Origin: DATLFA01 sp039934635
GTDB taxonomy: Bacteria; Actinomycetota; Acidimicrobiia; Acidimicrobiales; WLNW01
Assembly (NCBI GenBank): GCA_039934635.1
Contig: JBDTLT010000317.1
Location: 1-5,521, forward strand
Reading direction: 5' to 3'
DNA: 5,521 nt
The notes beneath the pieces are model-generated. The model did no database searches, was not told the DNA's origin, and worked only from the letters and a program-made list of their open reading frames with translations. The translations under genes and the position numbers were made by a program. Below are positions 1 to 5,521 of the stretch, piece by piece (the first letter of the stretch is position 1; the number at the start of each line of letters is the position of its first letter).

Positions 1-224
<224 letters not shown>

Positions 225-242
225 CTGTCGTCGGGCCGCCCG

Positions 243-734
243 TCAGTCGATTTGTATCGCCGCGAGTGCATCGTTGGCGGCGGGCACGAGGAGGCGGCGC
301 AGGGAATGGCTGCCGAGGACGACGTAGAGCGCGAACGCGCGGCCGCGATGGCGAAAGAATCGCTGGCATCCGGTCTGGTCGCCCAGCGCGACCCGCAACG
401 TCGATGGGTCGAAATCGTCGGGCGACAGCGGCCATGGTGGTCCGTCGTACGCGAACAGCGCGTTGGCGGTGTCGCGTCGTTCGTATTCGAACAGCGAAAT
501 GAAGATGTCGCGACCAGTCATCGCTCCGAGCGCGCCACCACCGAAGTCGCCCCGCTCTGGCGGTAACGCGATCGTGGAGAGATGCACGATCGGTGGATAG
601 TGCAACGCGTCGTCGTCGGCACCGTAGAGCGATGCCTCGTTGCGCGGTGCGACAACGGGGGCGCGGCGGTAGATCTCGGCCTCCCAGCCGGCCGGCACTC
701 GGACCGCAAAACCATGACCCGACAGTTCAGCCAT
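243..734 (-). CDS. Conserved-looking hypothetical protein, 163 aa, last of the coupled mau-like genes
   Basis: I do not recognise a named family. The protein has no signal peptide, no membrane segment and no cofactor motif that I can see. It begins with a short stretch that reads like a beta hairpin (GHGFAVRVPAGWEAEIYRR, residues 6-24). Its middle contains GRDIFISLFEYER, and it ends in ALYVVLGSHSLRRLLVPAANDALAAI, a pattern like a small soluble alpha/beta protein whose C-terminal helix closes the fold. The ATG at 734 shares one base with the upstream stop (TGATG), so translation is probably coupled to the thioredoxin-like gene. An in-frame ATG at 782 would add 16 residues inside the upstream gene and is less likely. 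The ordered amino-acid composition and the tight coupling support a real gene. It may assist export or folding of the cysteine-rich repeat protein, but that rests on position alone. Confidence 0.8.
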   Translation of the reverse strand: MAELSGHGFAVRVPAGWEAEIYRRAPVVAPRNEASLYGADDDALHYPPIVHLSTIALPPERGDFGGGALGAMTGRDIFISLFEYERRDTANALFAYDGPPWPLSPDDFDPSTLRVALGDQTGCQRFFRHRGRAFALYVVLGSHSLRRLLVPAANDALAAIQID

Positions 735-1498
735 CAGGCCGATCGCCGGTCTGGGGCCGGGCTCTCGGGGCCGTGCGGCCATTCGTAGAGGCTGTGGTGG
801 CCGGGAACGATGCCGGCGCGCCGCAATTCGGCGTCGACCCGAGAGGGTTCATCGCGCAGGTCGATCGGCGCGCGGCGATCGCTCAGCGCGCGCTCGAGGA
901 CCCCCCGCAGTTGGGCGAACGAGGCGGCGGAACCCTCGCCGATCACCCCCGCTCGTCCGTCGACGAGCACGAAGTAGGGGCTCGCCGGTACGCGGTAGTC
1001 GGTCCACGCCTCGCTCGACATGACCGTCGAAGCCGTGGCCGGCGCCAACGTCGTCACCGCGTGTGGATGTTCGTTTTCGGGGCCGCGCGTGACGATGACG
1101 ATGCGGGGTTGACCGAGCCCGGTCAGCGGCAGCGATTCGTCGTTGCGCCACGCCTGCCAGAAGTCACCACAGGTCGTGCAGCCGGTGGAGAGAAAGGCCA
1201 GCAACGTGAGTCGGTCGTCGCCCCCTACCGCGATGCTCACGGCCGAGCCGCGCGGCGTCACGCCGGTGATGTCGACGACTTCGGTACGCGCCACTGTCTC
1301 GACGCGCGGTGCCGCAACGCCGTCGGCGACGCGCCCCGCGAGATCGGCCTGCGTCGTTCGTGACGTGTCGGTCTCGTAGATGCCGGCGCCGAGCTCGTGG
1401 AGACGGCGCAGCACCTCGGCGTGCGTACGCAACAGCCCGATGACGAGTGCGACCAACAGCGCGAGGACGATCGATTCGAGTACTACCAACACCGTCAT
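734..1498 (-). CDS. MauD/TlpA-like membrane-anchored thioredoxin-fold protein
   Basis: Predicted thiol-disulfide oxidoreductase acting outside the membrane. One N-terminal hydrophobic segment (about residues 3-23) should anchor it, followed by a linker that looks partly helical. The thioredoxin-like domain starts near residue 85. LLAFLSTGCTTCGDFW carries the redox-active pair C107-T-T-C110, and VPASPYFVLVDG (170-181) carries the expected cis-proline P174. At 254 residues with one anchor it resembles MauD, which methylotrophs need to produce the disulfide-rich methylamine dehydrogenase light chain. The preceding gene encodes a 26-cysteine light-chain-like protein and the gene before that is MauE-like, which supports the assignment. 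The start ATG at 1498 has GGAG seven bases upstream and lies 31 bases after the preceding stop. Typical MauD has a CPxC site; CTTC is a variation that could alter redox potential. A general TlpA-type resistance or cytochrome-maturation thioredoxin is the alternative. Confidence 0.87.
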   Translation of the reverse strand: MTVLVVLESIVLALLVALVIGLLRTHAEVLRRLHELGAGIYETDTSRTTQADLAGRVADGVAAPRVETVARTEVVDITGVTPRGSAVSIAVGGDDRLTLLAFLSTGCTTCGDFWQAWRNDESLPLTGLGQPRIVIVTRGPENEHPHAVTTLAPATASTVMSSEAWTDYRVPASPYFVLVDGRAGVIGEGSAASFAQLRGVLERALSDRRAPIDLRDEPSRVDAELRRAGIVPGHHSLYEWPHGPESPAPDRRSA

Positions 1499-1505
1499 CG
1501 GCGGT

Positions 1506-1509
1506 CTCC
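1506..1509 (-). promoter_or_regulatory. Ribosome binding site of the MauD-like gene
   Basis: GGAG on the minus strand lies seven bases before the ATG at 1498, inside the 31-base gap after the repeat-protein stop. It fixes that ATG as the start and indicates independent initiation as well as read-through from upstream. Confidence 0.6.
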
Positions 1510-1529
1510 GGGTTCATGTGGATCGCGCA

Positions 1530-3374
1530 TCATTGCGGTGCGCGACATCCGAGTATCTGATTGTTACCGGCGCCGACGTTGATGGCATAGACACAGATCT
1601 GTCGGGCGCCGGGAGCGGCGACGACGGCATCGAAACCGTGTGCGGCGCCATAGGCGGGATAGATCGCCCCGATGTCGGCGCGCGGGCGGTCCGCCCTTAT
1701 CGACGCGAGTGGCACACCATCCGCGTAGACGTGGACATCGAGCGACTCGCCCGAATCGGGGTCGAGGGCCCACCCCACCACGCGTACGTTGCTGCCCTGC
1801 CGTTGCACACCGTCGAGCGCGCCGATCGGTATCGAGGCGACATTGACCGCGCCACAACCGAGGAGCGGGTTGGCGCCGGTTCCCTGGTTGATCGCGTACA
1901 CGCAGATCTCACGGCGACCGGGTGCCAGCGCGATGGTGACGTCGAAGCCGTGTTGGTTGCCGTAGCCGTTGTAGCGGGTGGCGACGTCGTTGCGAATGTC
2001 GTCGGCGCGCGTGACAAGTGCGAGCGCTCCGTCGACATAGACGTGGATGTCGATCGGCGAAGAGGTGTCGGGATCGAGGGCCCATCCCGCGATGCGGGCG
2101 CCGCCCGGTACGAGGTTGACCACATCGAGTGAGCCGATCGGCGTGCCGTTCACCGAGAACGTCTTGCACGCGAGCAGCGGGCTGTTGGACGGCTGCGACT
2201 GGTTGAAGGCGTAGATGCAGATGTTGTGGTTGCCGTCGGACAGCGGAACCACAGCATCGAAGCCGTGCGCGGCGCCGAAGCCCGGATAGATCGCGCCGAC
2301 GTCGGGTCGATCGAGATCGGCCGCGGCCAACTGCACCAGTTTGCCGTCGACATAGATGTGCGCCGACCCTCGTTCGGCGTTGGGATCGATGAGCCAGCCG
2401 GCGACGCGCACGCCGCCCGGCGCGCGGGCGATCAGGTCGAAGCTGCCGAATGGTGCACCGACGGCAACGGTCGAACCCGCGAGACGGATGACCTCACCGG
2501 CGGGATAGGTCTGCAGGCCATAGATCTCGACCGAGTGCGGCCCGGGAGTGGTCGGGATGCTGAAGTCGAAGCCGTGATTGGGGCCTGCACCGGGGAAGAA
2601 TTTGACGAGGTCGGCGCGAGCGCGATCGGCGTTGGCGATGAGCGCGAGTTGGCCGTCGACGAATACCCGCAATTGCAACGGTGTTTGCGCGTTGGGATCG
2701 AGGGCCCAGCCCTGCAGGCGCAACGTGCGCTGTTCGAGTCGCAGCACGTCGATGCTGCCTTGCGCGGCGTGGAGGCAGGGCGCGTCGTGAAAGCGCGTCG
2801 CCTCGTCGACCGCGACCGTGCGGGTGCACGACGCATCGATCTCCCACGGCGGGATACAGCTCACCAGGCGACAGATGATGGGCCCGACGCACGACACTTG
2901 TTGGTTGCACTGGCCATAGCGGAACTGGACACAGCCGGCGCGTCGTAAGCCGCAATCGCCGAACGTGCAGCCGCAGCCCGTGCCCGAGCACGACCCGGCG
3001 CACACACCGCCCGCAGTGCAGCCGCAACTGCCGCACGACGCATTGCAATCCATGTAGTACCGGGAACTGCCGCCGCAGAACGACGAGCCGTCGACCTTCC
3101 ACCATCCGGCCACGACCGAGCCCGGCGGGCACCGATTGAGACCGTAGAGCGTGCAACAGAACTCGGTGTAGCCGTCGCAACAAGCGGAGCCGCACACGCA
3201 GTTGAAGCCGTTGCACCGACAGATCTGGGCGTACGCGTCGAGTGGGCGCAGCGTGAAGTCGACGGGTGCGACCGACAATGCCGCGCCGCCGAGCGCGGTA
3301 CGCGCGAGGAATCCGCGGCGATCGAGTTTGCGTTCGACCACGCGGGCCAGGCGGTCGACGATGGCAGGACTCAT
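1530..3374 (-). CDS. Tat-exported cysteine-rich protein: methylamine dehydrogenase light-chain-like domain fused to four repeats
   Basis: The protein has 614 residues. Residues 1-49 form a twin-arginine signal: DRRGFLAR at 18-25, a weakly hydrophobic stretch, and an AYA|Q cleavage site after A49. Residues 52-200 hold 26 cysteines, including CC pairs at 65-66 and 73-74. The part RCPPGSVVAGWW...C...RYYMDC resembles MauA of Paracoccus (NCPPGTKLATASWVASC...YRDCC). W91 or W92 falls at the first tryptophan of the TTQ cofactor. The second TTQ position appears to be S161, before C162, so a classical TTQ is unlikely. Residues 206-614 are four repeats of about 104 residues. The start at 3374 is chosen because it places the Tat motif near the N-terminus, has GGAG five bases upstream, and overlaps the MauE-like stop by ATGA; the open frame extends further upstream but only through the MauE-like gene. 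Probable extracellular or surface protein with disulfides made by its MauE/MauD-like neighbours. Catalytic function is unproven. Confidence 0.87.
   Translation of the reverse strand: MSPAIVDRLARVVERKLDRRGFLARTALGGAALSVAPVDFTLRPLDAYAQICRCNGFNCVCGSACCDGYTEFCCTLYGLNRCPPGSVVAGWWKVDGSSFCGGSSRYYMDCNASCGSCGCTAGGVCAGSCSGTGCGCTFGDCGLRRAGCVQFRYGQCNQQVSCVGPIICRLVSCIPPWEIDASCTRTVAVDEATRFHDAPCLHAAQGSIDVLRLEQRTLRLQGWALDPNAQTPLQLRVFVDGQLALIANADRARADLVKFFPGAGPNHGFDFSIPTTPGPHSVEIYGLQTYPAGEVIRLAGSTVAVGAPFGSFDLIARAPGGVRVAGWLIDPNAERGSAHIYVDGKLVQLAAADLDRPDVGAIYPGFGAAHGFDAVVPLSDGNHNICIYAFNQSQPSNSPLLACKTFSVNGTPIGSLDVVNLVPGGARIAGWALDPDTSSPIDIHVYVDGALALVTRADDIRNDVATRYNGYGNQHGFDVTIALAPGRREICVYAINQGTGANPLLGCGAVNVASIPIGALDGVQRQGSNVRVVGWALDPDSGESLDVHVYADGVPLASIRADRPRADIGAIYPAYGAAHGFDAVVAAPGARQICVYAINVGAGNNQILGCRAPQ
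1533..2759 (-). repeat. Four tandem protein repeats of about 104 residues (C-terminal region of the cysteine-rich protein)
   Basis: The units start at residues 206, 310, 414 and 518, a period of exactly 104 residues (312 bases), corresponding to about 2759-2448, 2447-2136, 2135-1824 and 1823-1533. Each begins GS/GA-(I/F/L)D and contains GW(A/L)(L/I)DP(N/D), then (V/A)DG, a YPG(F/Y)G-like turn, HGFD, and (I/V)(C/E)(I/V)Y. Units 2-4 each carry two cysteines 16-17 apart (386/403, 491/507, 594/610), a likely intra-repeat disulfide that unit 1 lacks. The alternating hydrophobic pattern suggests beta-sandwich modules. I recall similar modules at the ends of secreted actinobacterial proteins, but I know no established name or ligand for them. 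A role in binding the cell wall, glycans or other surface partners is an inference. Confidence 0.85.
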
Positions 3375-3955
3375 GTGAGCTCCGAGCGCAGTCGAAACAG
3401 CACCGGCTGATCGGCGACGGGACGTGATCGGCTGATCTCGCGGACCGACGGCAACACGGTGAGCAACGCGATCATCGCTGCGGTCCCGGCGGGTACCAGA
3501 ACCAAGTGGGCGACGCCACGCGCCGGCAGGTCGTCGAGTGCACCGCGCAAGCCGGGAACGTCGACCGCGCCGGCCCAGGCGGCAACGACCGCCGCGACCA
3601 TGTTGATCACGACATGGATCCATGACGCTTTGGCGGATGCGGCGCCGAAGCACCCGCAGTCGACGTTGCGATTGCGCAGACGCAGCGCGGTCACGGCGAA
3701 CGCGACGTAGAGGGCCGCGAGCACATACGCCGCCTTGCCTCCTTGCCCCACGACGACCAGCGCCACCGCAGCTTCGGCGGCACCGAGCAGGCGCGCCGAC
3801 CACAACCAACTGCCCTGGGTGGCCGGTCGCCGGGCGCCCGCGGGGCCGACGAGCGCGCGCAGGGCGCGAGCGGTCGGTGCCGGGTTCGCCAGCTTCCATC
3901 CGCTCGCGGCGAGTACCACGGACGCGATGATCCAGAGTGGCCCGGCAGCGATCAC
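3371..3955 (-). CDS. MauE/DoxX-like integral membrane redox protein
   Basis: From the GTG at 3955 this is a 194-residue membrane protein with about five hydrophobic segments (near residues 5-23, 54-70, 74-92, 112-132 and 148-168). The loop after the third segment carries NVDCGCFG (97-104), the CGCFG hallmark of MauE-type proteins, and GAAEAAVAL in the second segment also fits that family. MauE is thought to pass electrons or disulfides across the membrane to MauD during maturation of the methylamine dehydrogenase light chain. Gene order (mauE-like, mauA-like, mauD-like) and the ATGA overlap with the next gene support that role here. The open frame extends to an ATG at 4159, but that start would lie inside the divergent isomerase gene and add about 68 non-membrane residues, so I reject it. 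The GTG start has no clear Shine-Dalgarno, so the exact N-terminus is uncertain. Confidence 0.85.
   Translation of the reverse strand: MIAAGPLWIIASVVLAASGWKLANPAPTARALRALVGPAGARRPATQGSWLWSARLLGAAEAAVALVVVGQGGKAAYVLAALYVAFAVTALRLRNRNVDCGCFGAASAKASWIHVVINMVAAVVAAWAGAVDVPGLRGALDDLPARGVAHLVLVPAGTAAMIALLTVLPSVREISRSRPVADQPVLFRLRSELT
3380..3383 (-). promoter_or_regulatory. Ribosome binding site deciding the start of the cysteine-rich protein gene
   Basis: GGAG on the minus strand lies five bases before the ATG at 3374, inside the last codons of the MauE-like gene. Together with the ATGA stop/start overlap it argues strongly for this start over any of the upstream in-frame codons. Confidence 0.65.
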
Positions 3956-4055
3956 GGCCCGGACGATAATGGGCCGCGCCGGGCTGCGGGCGGCATCCCG
4001 CCGACCAACGCGCTCACCAGCGATTATCCTCGGCCCGAATTGAGGGGGTGGGTCG
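3956..4055. promoter_or_regulatory. Divergent intergenic region with possible overlapping promoters
   Basis: This 100-base stretch separates the leftward mau-like operon from the rightward isomerase gene, so promoters for both should lie here. A candidate -10 for the plus strand is GATTAT at 4022-4027. The same bases read on the minus strand give GATAAT at 4028-4023, which would leave a leader of about 60 bases before the GTG. A second ATTATC-type element on the minus strand (CATTAT at 3970-3965) lies just upstream of the GTG and could give an almost leaderless transcript. Neither direction has a convincing -35 box. The GATAAT at 3964-3969 and ATTATC at 4023-4028 also form a short inverted repeat. 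Position strongly implies promoters; the exact elements are tentative. Confidence 0.4.
4042..4050 (+). promoter_or_regulatory. Ribosome binding site of the ketosteroid isomerase-like gene
   Basis: GAGGGGGTG lies five bases before the ATG at 4056. It is a purine-rich Shine-Dalgarno-like stretch and supports that start. Confidence 0.6.
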
Positions 4056-4436
4056 ATGACGACTCCGGAACAGATGGAGGCGGCCTTCGTCGCGTATTGC
4101 GACCGGCTCACGGCGGGTGACGCGGACGCGGTGGCGGCACTGTTCGCGGCCGACGCCACCGTTGAAGACCCGCTCGGCGTGCGCCGTTACTCGGGCCGCG
4201 ACGAGATCAAGGCCTTTTACAAAGGGGCCATCGAACGGGCCAGCCCCGAGGTACGCCTGATCGGACCCGTGCGCACCAGCTATGTCAACGAGGCGGCAGC
4301 CCCCCTGCAGTCGCGCAGCAACTACGGCGGGACGCCGAAGGAGATCGACATCATCGATGTCTTCACCTTCGACGACGACGGGCTCATTGTCTCGATGAAG
4401 GCCTACTGGGGTGACGCCAACATCCGCGACCGGTGA
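4056..4436 (+). CDS. Steroid delta5-3-ketoisomerase-like protein (SnoaL/NTF2 fold)
   Basis: The 126-residue protein matches bacterial ketosteroid isomerase (KSI) closely in length and sequence. Its opening MTTPEQMEAAFVAY recalls MNTPEHMTAVVQRY of the Comamonas testosteroni enzyme, and LFAADATVEDPLG recalls LFADDATVEDPVG. The three catalytic residues of that enzyme, Tyr14, Asp38 and Asp99, correspond to Y14, D38 and D101 here, the last within IIDVFTF. KSI moves the double bond of 3-oxo-delta5-steroids to delta4 through a dienolate held by Tyr and Asp, in the cytosol and without a cofactor. Orthologues are called ksi. Many NTF2-fold relatives have other substrates, but keeping all three residues makes a ketosteroid or similar beta,gamma-unsaturated ketone plausible. 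The gene starts a plus-strand pair with the MDMPI-like gene 85 bases downstream and is divergent from the mau-like operon. No other steroid-catabolism gene is visible. Confidence 0.87.
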   Translation: MTTPEQMEAAFVAYCDRLTAGDADAVAALFAADATVEDPLGVRRYSGRDEIKAFYKGAIERASPEVRLIGPVRTSYVNEAAAPLQSRSNYGGTPKEIDIIDVFTFDDDGLIVSMKAYWGDANIRDR

Positions 4437-4512
4437 GATATCCGGCTCATTTGGCCCGCCCGGCCATCCACGATGTCACCGTCTCCGAATAATGCGCAGG
4501 TGACGAGTACCC

Positions 4513-4516
4513 GAGG
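4513..4516 (+). promoter_or_regulatory. Ribosome binding site of the MDMPI-like gene
   Basis: GAGG lies five bases before the ATG at 4522. It favours that start over an in-frame GTG at 4558, which also has a weak AAGG-type sequence upstream. Confidence 0.5.
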
Positions 4517-4521
4517 CCGCG

Positions 4522-5421
4522 ATGCACGAAGATCGACAGTTCGGTTCCGAAGGTGCTGTGCCCATCGGGGTGGTGGCTGCCGCGTTGGATCGGGCGTTCG
4601 CGGCGCGCCGCGCCGGGGTCTGGGACGGCTTCGGTCCCGACGACGAGATCGACGCCGCCGAGAGCTACGCCCGCGCGGTCGAGCAATTCGACGCCGTGGT
4701 CCGAGGTTTGACCGAACGCGAGTGGCTCGCCCCCGTTGTCACCTACGGCAGCACGCACGATCTCGTCGCGCACCTGTTGGCCATCGAGATCTACACCGGC
4801 AAACAGGTCGGCTTGTTCGACCGCGAAACGATCGGTGCCGACCACGACCATGTCGGCCTGGCCGATGAGTTACGCGACCAATGGCGCACCGCCGACCACC
4901 TCGACGTACTTGCGGCATGGCGCGACCACACGCGCCAGATCGTCGAGACGCTCCGCCGTGACGCGCGTTTCCACGACGCCGCGGCATCGTGGCACGGCGC
5001 AACCATCGACGTGCACGCGTTGCTGGTGATTCGCACCTTCGAGCTTTGGACACACGCCGACGACGTGCGCGCCGCAATCGGTCGCCCGCGGGGCGAACCG
5101 GACAACGCGCAGCTCAAGTTGATGACCAACCTCGCGGCCGAGATCTTGCCGTTGGGCCTCGAGCTCACGGGCCGCCCCCATGCGGGACGCACACTGCGGC
5201 TCGTGCTCACGGGTCGCGGTGGCGGCACATGGCGCTGTCCCCTTGCGGCATCGAGCGTCGTTGCAGCGCACGATGACGTGGTGATCGTGGCGGATGCCGT
5301 CGAGTTCTGCCGACTGGCGGCCAACCGCTGCACACCCGACGCACTCGACGCGTACGTCGAAGGCGACGAGGCCATCGCCGCCGACATCTTGCGGGGCATG
5401 GTGGCACTCGCCGCGGACTGA
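4522..5421 (+). CDS. Maleylpyruvate isomerase family (MDMPI/DinB-fold) mycothiol-dependent protein
   Basis: The protein has 299 residues. The N-terminal half looks like the DinB-type four-helix MDMPI_N domain. The usual metal-binding pattern of one His in the second helix and an E-x-x-x-H pair in the fourth is present as H84 in HDLVAHLLAIE and E174/H178 in FELWTHADD, matching His52, Glu144 and His148 of the Corynebacterium glutamicum enzyme. The C-terminal part from about residue 200 resembles the family's small alpha/beta domain. The reference enzyme isomerises maleylpyruvate to fumarylpyruvate in the gentisate pathway, but most family members have unknown substrates and are probably mycothiol-dependent transferases or isomerases. 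The protein is longer than the usual 240 or so residues because of about 40 extra N-terminal residues, so a GTG start at 4558 is possible. It follows the isomerase-like gene by 85 bases and may share its transcript. Confidence 0.82.
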   Translation: MHEDRQFGSEGAVPIGVVAAALDRAFAARRAGVWDGFGPDDEIDAAESYARAVEQFDAVVRGLTEREWLAPVVTYGSTHDLVAHLLAIEIYTGKQVGLFDRETIGADHDHVGLADELRDQWRTADHLDVLAAWRDHTRQIVETLRRDARFHDAAASWHGATIDVHALLVIRTFELWTHADDVRAAIGRPRGEPDNAQLKLMTNLAAEILPLGLELTGRPHAGRTLRLVLTGRGGGTWRCPLAASSVVAAHDDVVIVADAVEFCRLAANRCTPDALDAYVEGDEAIAADILRGMVALAAD

Positions 5422-5521
5422 GCCGCGGCTCGCTCGGAACCAGCCTTACCAAGAACCTGGCGAAGCGGTCGAATCCCGCCCGGTGAGGTGTGTGTGGGAC
5501 CTTCCTTTTGCAACTTGGCCA

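Noticed and set aside
593..1363. 256-residue plus-strand open frame
   Set aside because: It is antisense to the MauD-like and hypothetical genes, is arginine-rich without domain motifs, and is explained by high GC removing stop codons.
1380..2948. Two long plus-strand open frames (1380-2132 and 2226-2948) opposite the repeat region
   Set aside because: Both mirror the repeat-encoding strand, and their D/V/G-rich pseudo-repeats are complements of the real repeats. Neither has a convincing ribosome binding site or domain.
3375..3899. Upstream in-frame extension of the cysteine-rich protein (175 extra residues)
   Set aside because: It lies entirely within the MauE-like gene in another frame, is arginine-rich low-quality sequence, and would bury the Tat signal in the middle of the protein. 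The ATG at 3374 has a Shine-Dalgarno and an ATGA overlap.
3956..4159. Upstream extension of the MauE-like frame to an ATG at 4159
   Set aside because: It would overlap the start of the well-supported isomerase gene on the other strand and adds residues unlike MauE N-termini.
4452..4466. TGGCC/GGCCA hairpin downstream of the isomerase gene as a terminator
   Set aside because: The stem is only five base pairs with a five-base loop and no T-tract. It is not distinguishable from chance in GC-rich DNA.
5421..5430. AGCCGCGGCT palindrome at the end of the MDMPI-like gene
   Set aside because: It is a short perfect palindrome of G/C-rich bases with no loop and no T-tract. The remaining bases to 5521 show no supported gene on either strand.
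5469..5484. tRNA T-arm-like sequence (GGTCGAATCCCGC)
   Set aside because: The T-loop lacks the expected extra T, the stem is short, and no matching acceptor, D or anticodon arms can be drawn from the flanking bases.
4791..5513. 240-residue minus-strand open frame
   Set aside because: It is antisense to the MDMPI-like gene, which has recognisable metal-binding residues. The antisense product is serine/arginine-rich and has no motif.

Overview
The window looks like a fragment of a high-GC actinobacterial chromosome. GC is roughly two thirds by eye, genes are tightly packed, and third codon positions are strongly G/C. It also carries a gene of the mycothiol-dependent maleylpyruvate isomerase family, and mycothiol is an actinobacterial thiol. 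The sequence alone does not settle genus or class.

Five genes point left on the minus strand and read as one operon: a MauE-like integral membrane redox protein (3955 to 3371), a Tat-exported cysteine-rich protein resembling the methylamine dehydrogenase light chain and carrying four C-terminal repeats (3374 to 1530), a membrane-anchored thioredoxin-fold protein of MauD/TlpA type with a CTTC site (1498 to 734), an uncharacterised 163-residue protein (734 to 243), and the first 74 codons of a UvrA-like ABC ATPase that runs off the left edge (224 to 1). The first pair overlaps by ATGA, the third and fourth genes overlap in TGATG, and the other gaps are 31 and 18 bases, so translational coupling is likely across the first four genes.

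Two genes point right on the plus strand from a shared upstream region of about 100 bases: a small ketosteroid isomerase-like enzyme that keeps all three expected catalytic residues (4056 to 4436), and a 299-residue DinB/MDMPI-fold protein of the mycothiol-dependent family (4522 to 5421). The last 100 bases hold no gene I can support.

The main point of interest is the mauE/mauA-like/mauD-like set. In methylotrophs MauE and MauD are needed to make the disulfide-rich light chain (MauA) of methylamine dehydrogenase. Here the light-chain-like domain has 26 cysteines and keeps tryptophan at the first tryptophan tryptophylquinone (TTQ) site, but appears to have serine at the second. It is fused to four repeats with a 104-residue period, and no heavy-chain gene (mauB) is in the window. 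My inference is that a Mau-type disulfide maturation system serves a secreted cysteine-rich repeat protein that is not a classical TTQ dehydrogenase.
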